Below, piece after piece: positions 37,201 to 48,239 of a DNA stretch of 64,000 bases. This DNA is from Undaria pinnatifida (lineage: Eukaryota > Sar > Phaeophyceae > Laminariales > Alariaceae), in NCBI GenBank assembly GCA_012845835.1, contig JABAKD010000029.1, forward strand, positions 3,568,844 to 3,632,843, written 5' to 3'. Numbering within the stretch: the first letter of the stretch is position 1; each line of letters starts with the position of its first letter. The notes beneath the pieces were generated by a model. The model saw only the letters and a program-made list of their open reading frames with translations, ran no database searches and had not been told where the DNA came from. Position numbers and translations under genes: made by a program.

Positions 37201-39083
37201 TGGGGCTCGCATTTCCTCGAGCTGACGTCGAGCGCACCCTCGGCAGCGAATTCCTCTCGTCAGCGAAGCAGTTAGGCATGCTGGGGGAGTGTCCCGTTGA
37301 TCCGGCGCTGCTCGTGTCCTTGGTCCAGCTGTTTCCACTCGACGCGGAAGCACTACTGTCTCCGCTCCCTCAAAGCTCCCAGAACGACAATGGCAGCCGC
37401 GAACAACCCCCCGCGGCCGCTATCGACCCTTCTGAGCAGCGTGAGGGGGAAGAAAGAACGCAGGAGGGGCAGGCGGAGGCGGGGGGTGGGGGCACGGCGT
37501 CACGGGTGGGTGCGGGGGAGAAGGCCAAGACGGCCGCTTGTGGCATGACCGCGGCGTCGGCCTTGGTATTTGCCACCGACTGGCCGCCTCCAGGGAGCAC
37601 TGCCCTTACGGAGGAGCCCGTGATGTACATAGGCCCGGACAGTATTGGCCTCGTGCAGCATGCGCCCCGTCGCATAACCTCAAGATCACGTTCAACTGAC
37701 ATCGGGCTCGGAGAACCTACGGAAGTTATTCGAGATGTCGCGGGTGAAGCAGCCGAAACGGATGGTGCAGATGTAGCGGGCAGGGGGGCTGCTGAGCGAA
37801 CAGCGACTTCGGAAGGGCAGGCTGGGGTAGGCGTAGAGGCGGTGCTGGATCTGTGCTGCGGGTCCGGGGTGCAGGGGATCGCGGCGGCAGCCCTTCGCGG
37901 CGGCAATGCGCATGTAACTTGCGTGGACATCAATCCAAGGGCGATCCGCTTCGCGCGCTTCAACGCGCTGCTGAATGGCCTCGACGAAAGCCGTTTCCAC
38001 GCCGTTGCCGGGGACCTCTACTGCGCCCTGCGGAGCGGATCTTCGGGTGGGATTGCTTCCTCCGATGCAGTGCCAGCGCGAAGGGGCACCGAGAAGCAAA
38101 CGCCTGCAGCTGAAGGTGATTCGTCTCGTTTAACTATGGGTGGGACCGCAAGAAGAAAGGCAGGCGGCGGTAGCGCACCCTCGGCGACCGGCGGACGGGG
38201 ACCAGAGCCATTTCCTTTTGACGACGATGAGGGAACCATCGCCAAAAGCAGGGTGAGCGCACCCTTATTGGGGGGAGGCGAACCCACCCCTCAAAGCAAT
38301 AGCGCCTCGAAGTTTGATCTTATTCTCGTGAACCCCCCTTTTGTGCCCGTCCCGCCGAGGCTCGATTCCGTACGGCGGCGGTACGATGTGTTTGCTGCCG
38401 GAGGCGCCAACGGCGAGGACGTAGTGGAGGGCATTTTTCGCGGGGTGATGGACCACCTCCAGCCGGGGGGGCTCCTTGCGATGGTGTCCGAGCTCGCCAA
38501 CCCCCGAGTGTTCGATACCAAGCTCCGGCGTTGGGTGGGGGCTCAAGGACCTGAAACAATGCCGCCAGCGGAGGCAGCGGCAGCGGCGGCGGTGGTGATG
38601 CCGGCGGAGGGGGAGCAAGCAGGAAGGGGCGCCCCCGAGAATGAGCAGCGCGGGCAAGAAGGTGACGCTGCCCCTAGCGGCAGCAGCCATGTCTCGGAGG
38701 GGGGTGTCTCCCCAGCTCCGTCGCTGACTGCGGCGGAAGAAGACGGCGGGAGCATGTGGACTGGCGTTGTCTTGCACGAGAAGGTGCCCTGGACGGCGAA
38801 GGAGTACGCGGCAAGGAGAGCCGGAACCGCGAGAGAGGCGCAAGGGTGGGAGCGACACCTGTCGCTGGTTGGCGTCGAGGAAATGGCGCCTGGATTCGTG
38901 TTCGTCCGTCGACGAGAACCCCCTTCGTCGAACGTGATAGGGGCTGGGGACGAGAGCGGAAGTCGCAACGCGGGCGAGGCGACCGGCGACGTTGACATTG
39001 AAGTCCAGGGGTTCCTGAAATTGTGGGCGCCGCACAATAAGGCGGCGGTCGATAACACCGCGGCTGCTTTAAAACGGATGTAA
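34291..39083 (+). CDS. Class I SAM-dependent methyltransferase with NPPF motif, two exons
   Basis: Exon 1 34291-35394 (368 codons) joins exon 2 37134-39083 in phase 0, giving 1,017 residues. Residues 1-200 are low complexity, with Glu/Asp and Asn-Ala/Asn-Thr repeats. An alpha-helical region follows (about 350-430, LGRPRDALDIAIRLFLLGLA, FPRADVERTLG), then VMYIGPDSIGL. The methyltransferase core has motif I VLDLCCGSGVQGIAAAAL (about 606-623), VTCVDINPRAIRFARFNALL and motif IV LILVNPPFVPVP (Asn768). N/D-P-P-Y/F motifs are typical of enzymes methylating nitrogen in Gln, adenine or guanine (HemK/PrmC, RlmG types). The order matches bacterial small-domain methyltransferases as I remember them; the substrate is unknown. 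Two acidic/Gly-rich insertions interrupt the fold. ATG 34291 is the first in-frame ATG; the start is less certain than the core. Confidence 0.8.
34690..34790 (+). repeat. Coding AACGCC/AACACC repeat (Asn-rich tract)
   Basis: Inside exon 1 of the methyltransferase gene, AACGCCAACGCCAACGTCAA-type hexamers encode [20 protein letters not shown]. Length polymorphism between individuals is likely. Confidence 0.85.
35395..37133 (+). other. Intron of the methyltransferase gene
   Basis: 1,739 bases, CAC|GTGAGT donor and CTTAG|GCT acceptor. It is AT-richer than the exons and largely free of the repeat families seen in the other introns. I see no gene in it. Confidence 0.7.
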
Positions 39084-39169
39084 CCATGGAAGGGAATGGT
39101 GGGTGCGGGTGGTGGAGAGCACTGCGGCCTGTTTGAAGCAGGTGAAATCATGGAAACGAGTGGTGAGTC
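39054..39169 (+). repeat. Tandem duplication across the methyltransferase stop codon
   Basis: AACACCGCGGCTGCTTTAAA ... ACCATGGAAGGGAATGGTG at 39054 is repeated about 64 bases downstream as AGCACTGCGGCCTGTTTGAA ... ATCATGGAAACGAGTGGTG. The first unit includes the last eight codons and the TAA. Confidence 0.6.
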
Positions 39170-40279
39170 TGGTCGGCCGTAGCCGTCAGTGGGCGGCTTT
39201 TTATGCAAGTTGGAACGAAAGCGCGCCTTGATTTGGGGTGCCCTTGAGTTATTCTCGAGTACGGCGACAACATTTTTCAAGGTTTTCTCCCCGCGGTGCC
39301 GCGGTACCATGGCCTTCTATCCAGAGGTCGAACATGCCCCTCCTTGTGTTTTCCCACCCCCCACTTCCGCTTGAATCGGAGGTAGACGCGCTTGGGTCGA
39401 AGGAGGTTATCGGTGCTGTTGGACGTCAATGTGTGCTGTGAAGAAGCACAAGTCACCAGCTGTTTCCTGGTGGCTTTAGCTCAAGTCCCCAGGGGATTTT
39501 CTTTTGCTTGTGTCGGGATCTGGTGGCGGTTTTTGTACGGGCGATCGTTGACCGCCGTCAGGTAGTAATGCGTGATGTGTTATCGACCGTACGTTGACCG
39601 TGAATGGGGTGCTTCTTCGACAAGCAAAAGCCATTTGGCGACAGGCGATAACCACTGTTCTTGATCCGATTTTACTTGTCAAAGGGATACTCGGTCGGGA
39701 AATACGCCGTCGGTCATCCGTTCACCGCGGTCACACCCGCTGTGATAACGTTGGTGTCGTTTGCAGCGTTTCCCCCAAGTGGCGCGCCCCGTGCCCCCCG
39801 ACCCGACAAACGGATGGCACTTGTACAATGTGTGTCAAGCAATGAAGCACGCGATGTACAAACTACGGTCGAGGAGTGGCGCGGCGCTCGTCGCAAATTT
39901 ATCCAACTTGGGAAGGAGGTATACGCCGCTTGCGTGGTGGGAAGGTGCGGCTGCGGGGTTTCAAGTGTCTGCCTCGGTACGAGCGTACGAAACCCGCCCA
40001 CTCTGATCGATTCCCCTACTATTTAAAGCAACGAAATTATATACAGTGATTAAATGGTTGGTCTCTTAAACGCCTTCCGATTTTTTCAACCGTCATCGAT
40101 TATCCTCCGAGATCGTCCTCCACCCATTCATACCATCCATGCGTCATACACCTAGACCGTCATCCACCAATCTCCGAACGCACCACCCATCGTTTAGGAT
40201 TCCAACGACAGTTTCAAAGGCCGCGGGTGGTTCCAAGCGTCACAAATCGGGCCGGCCACTGTCTACTCCGGCCGATCGT
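39084..40279. other. Convergent spacer, methyltransferase / proteasome beta-5
   Basis: Tail-to-tail interval of about 1.2 kb holding both 3' UTRs. Apart from the short duplication at its left edge I recognise no repeats, RNA genes or extra coding exons. Confidence 0.6.
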
Positions 40280-43200
40280 TTATTGCGCGCTTTCGGCCTC
40301 GGCTGTCGCTTCTTGCGCCCCTCCACCGTTGTTACCCTCGGTACGTCTTCTTCGCCCCACCGCCACCCCTTCCCCCTCTATCTTGTCGGCGACGGGAGAA
40401 GCACCACCCTCGCCTCCACCCCCCTGACCTTCCGGGTGGTCGGGCGGTCTAAAGTCCAAGAAACCGGCGTCGTCTACAGCGATCTTGGTCCACCCGGAGG
40501 CATTCACGAGGAAAACGTTGATAAAACCACCTGCCGAGTGAGCCAACACAGAGAGACAAGGTAGGGGAGGCGACGAGGTAGAGAGGGTGGGAGCGGGGGC
40601 GAGGGAGGTGATGCCAGCGAGTTAGCAGAGCTCGCCTTTAATCGCTGTATGCGATTGCGCGGCTTGTACGAACCCATCAACTCCGCGGCTGCCATGTCGC
40701 TGGGAAACGATGGCGACAAGCATAAGCTACGGCAGTTACGCGGCAAGAAAAGCACCTGGCAAGACGCGTTCTGCCTAGATACGCCCCAAAGACACGCTAC
40801 ACTGCAAGCAATGTACCACAAAGCCCCACCTTCTCGTACGCTCCACAGCTTTGTTGCAAATGATGGACCAAACCAACAAGGCCGCGACCAAAAAAAAGCA
40901 GGCACACGTCTTGCAAGTCTGGTCAGTCATACATCCGATTGACAGCAAAATTCCGCATCAGCCTCACAGCACACTTCTATCCGATCGATATCCGTCGGCC
41001 ATCCACAAACAAATTCAACACCGACAACGCAACGATTACTATCAATTTGTTCGAGAGAAAACGGTTCACCTGAGAAAGCGTCTCTGTAGGTGGCGTGCCG
41101 CACGGCTTTCCTGGCGAGGACCACCGCCTCCTCGAGCGACATGTCCGGCCGGTACCCCTGGTCCAGAACGCTGTATGCGTACGTGCTTCCCGACCTGGGA
41201 CAGCAAGGACACCCGAGGGCGCAGCAGAGTATTATGGAAGCCCATAGATCGCTCAAGAAGATAAGGGAACAGAAAAGAAGCGGCGAGCATGATATTCTCT
41301 GCTAGGCGCAAAGAGGGCAGCGCCGGGGCAACCTAGGCTGGAAGGTGCGGCGCGGCGGTTACGGCCTCACGGTTTCTACGTCCGTGTTTTGCACTCTGAT
41401 CAATCTGACAATCTGTCTGTCTGTCTGTCTGTCTGTCTATTCCTAAGCCTAAGGAGGCGTTTCTACACGCACGCCAGCGTTGGATATTCTCACCCAACAG
41501 AGAAGTAGCGCCCCGGAACCCTGGCGCCTTCGCTGTCGACGTAGAAAAGCTGTCCTTGCCCGCCGTCATTTCCGTCGTCGCCACTGCTACTGCCCCCGCC
41601 ACCACCACCCCCGCCTCTGTCATACCCCATGATCATCGTCCCGATCGACAGCCCTTTTCCTCTCTGGCCCATGAGCGTGTCCGCGAGCAAGCGCGCTGCT
41701 GTGGCCACGGGCATAGGACAACCATTCCGGGTTTCGAAGATGTTGGCCTGCGCGGAGACATCAGTGAGAGGTACAGCCTAAATCCATCAACACCCTCTTT
41801 TCGGGTTTGACAGGAAATACGTGACCGGCAGAAATGGCGGCAAAAGCATCGGCCGCATGGAGCAGCCCGGGTTGCTGGGTTTCGTCAAGTATCCCAACAA
41901 TATACAATGATCGGTACGACGTGCGCAGCATGCTACTATTGCTGCTGTGCGCTTATACTAGACCACTGCTAAGACTCCGCTCTTCATTGCTTTGGCCGCT
42001 GCATCTGGGACCCAATAGTTTTAAATTTTAACGAGTGAACAGCGAGTGCATGCTCTCTCTCAAGGAGACTAATACGCAATTGTTTTTCGACCCAGGGTTG
42101 GCTGGCAACGACGCTGTAAAACATGCCAATCACTGCGTGAACTAGACAACCAGGGTAAGTGTTTTTTTTTATGTTTTGTCACCATGATGGTTATCGAGTT
42201 ACTGTATACTATAAAAGTTAAAATACACTCCAGCTGTGAGATTGAATATTTTGTCGAAACTCATCTCTGCAAGCTGTGTGTGATACTCCGATCGCGCGTA
42301 TTACGAGTTGTGTGTCCTCATTAAGGATATAGGTCGGCGACTCCCCTTGCAACTACAGTGTAGCTATCAGGGTCAACAGGGTGATGTTAGGCAGTCTGTG
42401 CGCGGAAACTATAAAACCCGTTTCTGAGGGGGACAATATCTGACTGCTGTGGAAGGAAATGCATCAGTTTATCAAGTGAATCCTGTAAGTCGAATAACCG
42501 GTGAGGGGAGGGCGGAGTTTTCAAGGACGTGGGGGCCTGATTTTGATCAAAAGGGGGGCGGGAGGGGGGGAGGGGGGGGGAGGGGACGGGTGGGGCAGGT
42601 CTATTTGTGCGTGGAAATTAAAAATATTTTTTTGTGGGGGAGGGGGAGGAATGTGGCGGGGGGGGCCGGGGGCGGAGGGGGAGGGCGTTAGGTCGCATTG
42701 ATGTAGGGGTTTGCTATACGCGTGTTATATTGTGCGGGGTGGAGAACCCTAACTCCGCACAAGGGGAATTATCGCATCACGTCGTGTGAATATGGTAAGG
42801 CACCCACGAGGTAGTTACATCGTAATACCCTTTGCTGTCTCTGGAGTGGCCACACCAGACAACAAAGTAACTCAATGGCGCTGTCATCCATAAGGCAAGA
42901 AAGTAGGCACAAGTTGCCGCAGTCCGTCTTACGAGCGATTCTTGGAAGTATGCAGTTCACCCTTCATGCGACTCGCCGAACACCTCACGGCGCTCCGCGC
43001 TTACTGCAAGCAACGTCGGCCTGGTTAGTGAACACCCGACGTGCTCCGTCCCGGCATAGCAGGAGTGCGAGGGTCTATGGTCATACGACTACGGCCATGC
43101 GCAACCTGAGTACACCCCCCTCCCCCCGGCTCGTTTCAGTGCGCTTCACCATAGCGAGCTAGCCCAACGCAACGAAACTTGGTGGCTGAAGAAAAATAGC

Positions 43201-46200
43201 CCGTGGACTCGAATCCGGAGATTCATTCATGACGTATTATACCCCCCCCCCCCTCCCGCCCCCTCCGCACGACCCCTCCCGCCCCTTCATGGTCACCTGC
43301 ATGCCCAAATAGCGGAGCCAGAAGGAGCAGTCCGCTGCTCCTCCCGCCATGGTGCCGAGGATGCGATCCGACACGGGTATAACCTTCGCGGGAACCCACG
43401 TCAAGGCGACAATTTAAGGATTTAATGGACACGATACGCAGATTCAAGACTACAAAAAACTGCAATTATACTATAGATAACGGGTTGGTACATATCTGCA
43501 TCGTCTCCGGTGCGTCGTACTTGTTGTTCTTTTAAACAGCAAAGTAGCATTGCGCTCCACGAGTGCGCTGGCATCACGACGGCAAGATGATGGCAGTGCA
43601 ACTGCAGTAGAGCCATCGAAATTGTCAGAAAATCGGGTCTCCAAAATACATTATCTCATGCAGCGTCATCTCGCGCGATAGCACCACCACTACCGCCACC
43701 ACCACAAACAGCAAAATCAACAGCAACCGCATAGAACTAGCAGCAGCCAGAAGCAGCCGCTGGAGTTGAAGCAACAGCAACAGCGTCGGCGACATAGGCA
43801 AGCACACGCGACGAGGCGAGGACAGCAGACCGACAAAACCGCTAGCACCACGACGGAGGCGTACGGCAACACCACAGCAATATTATATCATACGACATAT
43901 CTGGTTAAAGTACTTGCGATGTATACGCATTAGTGTTGGATATCGTACCGAAAGTTTCGATATAGCGTTCCATAAATCAATGAGATTATCAAAAAAAGTT
44001 CCATATTTCGATCGTGTTTTCGATAATTCGACGAACGATAACGGCACGATAAAACAATACAAGCCGGACGCCTCCCAAAGGGAAAGGGGATACAGCAACA
44101 TTCAGGAGTCACAGCGAACGAGGGCCACCCGCCATGACCGCTAAGAGGGATGGCCCGTGATATTCCCATGTGTCCCATTGGCCAATGGGATATCCCACGA
44201 GCTGTCCCATGGGAATCCCATGAGGCCTCGCCATGGGGCTATCCCATGGGACATCCCATAGGATGCCCGTAGGGACATATATTGGAATCATTACCTATAG
44301 GCTGTCCCGTGGAACATCTCATGGGACATCCTATGGAGTCCGTGACATCCCATGGGATGTCCCACGGATTGTCTCGTGGTTTAATCCATCCCATGGGACG
44401 TCCGATGGGATGGATAAACGATACTCCGTGGGTTATCTTATGGGACGTCCCACGGGACATCCCATGGAAAACCCCATGGGATGTGTGGGAGTCTAACATG
44501 ATGCCCGTTGGGATGAAACACCTCCCATAGGCATGGGATTTATTGTCTCAAGGGATATTCCATGATATGAACGACCTCCCATGGGAATTCCATAGGATCC
44601 TACTGGGTTTTCCCATATGGGATGTCCCACCGGACAATGAACATCCCAATGGACGTATGATACCAACTGAGGTATGGGCAATCTCATGGGACGACTCATG
44701 TGACAGCACATGAGATATATTACATCCCCTGTGATGTACCATGATATGTCCCATAAGGTGAACGTTATCCGAGCGACATCCCATGGGTAATCCCATTGAA
44801 CGACCCGCAGGATGTTGGGCACGCCATGGCACGTTCCATGGAGTTATTAAACGACTACGGGACATGCTTTTTTTGTTGCAGCTTGGCAGGACGTATAATG
44901 CTTACCTCGTGGTCGAGATGTTAAGGCCACGGGGGATCGCACAAGAATAATTTGAGTAGGAGCTCGTATGGAGGCAGTTCGCGTACATTTAAAACCACTT
45001 GAAAACAGAGTACGACATCTGCAAACAAGATCCTCATTTCGAAATTTTAGAAAAAATGCAGCAAAGATCCAATAATGCAGAGCTTTTCAGTGCTTTTAGC
45101 CCTTTTTTGGACTCCAAATTTAACCATCCCTATATTAGTGTCCCTCTATCTTTTCTATTGAGCCCTTAAACTCCACATATTACAGAGTTATATCATCCGC
45201 CTGGTGAGCAGCAAGCTTTTGGTGATGGGCGTTTTTTCATCGGTGATGTACCCATTGTATTAGGCTCCCGCGCGTGTATTGAAATATTTCAGCGATTTCG
45301 GTAGCTTTGGTGTTGCTGCTCGCAAGTTCGAACTCACGAAAACATCTCGCGAGTCGCTTCTGGCTGCCTACGACTGCTGGCCGGCTCACCCGACGTCGGC
45401 ATACACCCCACCAGGAGCGTCCCTCAATTTCGCGGGCCGTGGTTGCTTGTGGGGAGCTGTAGCTGCCCGCTAGTGAAGTGCACACGTTCTGTTTGGGGTC
45501 GTTTTTGTCTCGTTTTGTTTACCCCAAATTGTGACCATTGCAGTGCCTCGATGTCGAGGTGTGGACCTCTGCGGAGAACCAGAGGGACACCGATCTGAAG
45601 AGACTCACAGCATCTGTGGATTAAGCCCTTTTTTTCATGTGTTCCCGGGTCTGTGTTCCACGAACCAGCTGAAGCTCTAAACGCAGCGTGTTAACCTAGC
45701 CATGTGTTTACGGTTTCGATAAAACATCTAGACATGAGAGTTACCGGAAAACCGGGGACCAGGGGACGCTTGGGTCCCCCCGTGGCCTTAAGGCTTGAGA
45801 CGTGAAAACAAGAGGTTCTCGTGTAGATGACGCAAAAACAGCTAAAAACATTATGGGCGGGTGGGCTGAGGGCGTCCGTTTTCTAGGGTTGGGTACTGAG
45901 CCAGTACGTACTGCCAGTAGTACTAGTACTGGCAGTATCCTGAAACTGGTAAACGGACTTGCCAGTACGCCAGTACATCAGTATCTACGAAGATCCCCAC
46001 ATATGCCGCGAAAATAAGCGGAAACCCATGTATTCAGGCTGCCGCAGAGAACGCAGGGAGACACACAGCCTCACAGCACACCCCACACAACCACACAGCG
46101 GTGGAGAGCCGCGAAGGGGGGGTAGGGTAGTGGCCGTCTTTGCTGGGAAGGGTTTCAGTTTTGATCTCTCCGGAAAGGTTTTGGCGAAAAGAATAGCCCT

Positions 46201-47483
46201 CCAAATGAAGATGCTTGTTGTGCTGGTACAAGCAGCTGTGATTTGTGCGCGGTGTAGTTTTCGGTTGGGTATCTTTGGCACCGTTGTCGTCTCCTTGTAA
46301 TCTGTCGCTACCGTTGCTTTTCTAGCTACTGTTCTCCTCGGTACACCAGCTGATTGCATTCGTGTTCATTTTTTTTCTCAATTGGCAATTGACTTGTGGC
46401 GGGGGTTCGGGGTTTGGTGGAAGATATTCCACCGGTTTCTACTAATAATAGTTTCTACGGAGTACAATACGCTATGGAATGAACTTATGATTCTTAGATG
46501 ATTCTGCTATCCATTTCAGCTTATGTGAATGGATAGACTGTATCCCCCACGATCATGGAGTTTGTAGGCGTTGCAAAGTTGAAAAAAATTGGTCGACAAT
46601 TGACCCTTTCTCCCATGTCAAAAACAAAAAAAAAGTGAGTTTTCCCCGCGACAGCAGTGCCTCTGTCAGATGAGCCAAAATCGCTCATTTTTTATGCTCT
46701 AGTGAAGCCAAATCGCGTCAAAAAGCGCCTCCGGCGGGGTGCCTCCAGCGGGGCCCTCCGGGGGTGCCTCCGGCGGGGCCCCCTCACCAGCCGGGGGGGG
46801 CGATGGTGGCTCGCCGCGCCACCAGTATCCTGATCGGATCCAGTATACTTTATACTACGAAGCGCGCACCCAACCCTACCGTTTTCGGCTTCATTTCTCG
46901 TTATCCTATCGTTTACCGATTTTTTTGTTTTTCGTTTCGATAAAGATAATTATCGCCATCGTTATCATTATCGTTATCGTTTCGTTTTAGCCCATGTCGT
47001 ACAGAACTATTTTTCGTTTCGATATCTAACACCAAAACGTATTTCTGTCTCGTACTAACAGCTCACTTGTAGACCTTGCGTCTCCGTAGGACGAAGAATC
47101 GTTGCGGACGCTGGACGTGATGGTGCTGGATATCGAAGGGTATTAATAGGAACACACACACCGCCGCATCATGCAAGCGCTCAGCTCACCTTCTGGGTTG
47201 TGCGGGAGCCCACGAAAGACCCCATGCTAGCGCGGGAGTCAACCGCCGCAATCACACCCCCCTCGCACACCAGCGCTACCGTGGTCGTGCCGTGGCTAAG
47301 CCGTATCGGCTCGGCTCCTGGCGCCGCAATTGTGTACGGGTCTCCTCCGCCCGATCCCACTCCTTGCTGCTGGGAGGTCATTGTCCGCGCCAGGAGGGAA
47401 TCATCCGGGATGCCTCGGAAGAGGTGGGGTGTCGGATCCATGGAAGGCGTTGAAGAGAAGGGTGTTGGCGAGGCGGACGCCAT
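40280..47483 (-). CDS. PSMB5: 20S proteasome subunit beta type-5, five exons
   Basis: Exons 47190-47483, 43297-43383, 41494-41747, 41070-41194 and 40280-40530 join in phase to 336 residues. This is the chymotrypsin-like catalytic subunit of the 20S core. A 65-residue propeptide ends [10 protein letters not shown]; after autocleavage Thr66 becomes the catalytic Thr1. Asp17, Arg19 and Lys33 of the mature enzyme are in place ([11 protein letters not shown] ... TTQK). Further signatures are [60 protein letters not shown] and [19 protein letters not shown]. Unusual points are a 20-residue Gly/Ser/Asp insertion before GQLFYVD and a C-terminal extension of about 60 Gly/Glu/Ala-rich residues. I chose ATG 47483 (ACCATGG context, normal propeptide length); an in-frame ATG at 47678 would add 65 residues. 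Intron 1 is 3.8 kb. Confidence 0.95.
42204..42740 (+). repeat. Interspersed repeat family E, copy 1
   Basis: About 530 bases nearly identical to 60898-61420: AAAATACACTCCAGCTGTGA, ACTCCGATCGCGCGTATTAC, TCGGCGACTCCCCTTGCAAC, ATAAAACCCGTTTCTGAGGG, GGTGAGGGGAGGGCGGA, then G-rich DNA. Confidence 0.85.
42735..43115 (+). repeat. Composite repeat ending in an S1 copy
   Basis: GGAGAACCCTAACTCCGCAC and GGTAAGGCACCCACGAGG recur at 53395-53470. Both places then lead into an S1 element (here 42960-43115: TTCATGCGACTCGCCGAACA, GTCCCGGCATAGCAGGAGTG, CCTGAGTACACCCCC), so this whole arrangement was probably copied as a unit. It ends about 180 bases from beta-5 exon 2. Confidence 0.7.
44150..44840. repeat. 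Field of CCCATGGGA palindromes
   Basis: Nearly 700 bases in proteasome intron 1 made of variants of the self-complementary word TCCCATGGGA separated by short GACATC/GATGTC linkers (for example ATCCCATGGGATGTCCCACG). Dozens of intact or one-mismatch copies occur without a strict period. It gives Met-Gly-His-Pro-type frames on both strands. Confidence 0.9.
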
Positions 47484-48239
47484 GGTGGTGGTGGTGGAGA
47501 ATTGAGGGGGGAAGGGTAGCAGGAATGCGGAGAGCAGTAACAGTCCCAAAGAGGATGTAGCGAAGGTAGTTGATGTTTGTCGATGCCGATGCCGTTGTTG
47601 TCGTAGTCGTTGTCGTTGCTCTTCCTTCCTTTGCCCACCTTCGTGAGGTCGTTGCCACGACAACATTTCGGTGTCCATGGTCACCAAGCCTCACGAAGAA
47701 AGTGGGGCCAGCAGCTAGGCTCTCAGCTGCAGAGCTGTTGCAAAGCTGAGCGGAGAGGGCTTGTGAGCTGCAGCTAGTGAGTTTTTGGGGAGTTCGAAGT
47801 TACTTAAAATTGTTTTAGGGATCGGGATAAATCGATAACCGTCCCCTGTCCACACCGAAACAATCCCAACTCGCTCGCTGTTTCTCGACCATTGCCAGCG
47901 CGGCTGGATGCAGCACTCGCTTGCTAACCACGAGCGATTTGTTGGTAAGCGCATGGTCTCATAGAACACCAATTACGAGTTGCAGCAGAGACCTCACTTG
48001 CCCGGGAGGACGACAGGGACAAAGCGAGGCAATCGAAAATCGCGCAGTCAAATCTCGCCGCACTTCCAAGGCTTTGAGATCCCACTGCTGTGCCGGTGCC
48101 GAACGGACAGCAAACGCAGCAGCACGGCGGCACCAGCAGCATCTACAGCACGGCTTAACAACACAGCAGGTTAGACGCAGGAACACTGCTAGGCAGTACC
48201 TTCTCCCTACGCAATTTACGTCCGCACTGGCCACTCACA
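47484..48239. promoter_or_regulatory. Divergent promoter region, proteasome beta-5 / ALG7
   Basis: Head-to-head interval of 756 bases between the two chosen start codons. It contains GTCGTTGTCGTTGC repeats near 47590-47620 and, around 47700-47765, a GCAGCTAG/CAGCTGCAGAGCTG cluster of CAGCTG-type palindromes. No TATA box is obvious. Confidence 0.5.

Noticed and set aside
37370..39310. Several long antisense frames opposite the methyltransferase exon
   Set aside because: High GC content leaves the opposite strand open; none shows recognisable domains, while the plus-strand frame has clear methyltransferase motifs.
47484..47678. Extended N-terminus of proteasome beta-5 with a hydrophobic stretch, from ATG 47678
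   Set aside because: The downstream ATG at 47483 has a better context and gives a propeptide of normal length; a signal-like stretch is not expected for this subunit.
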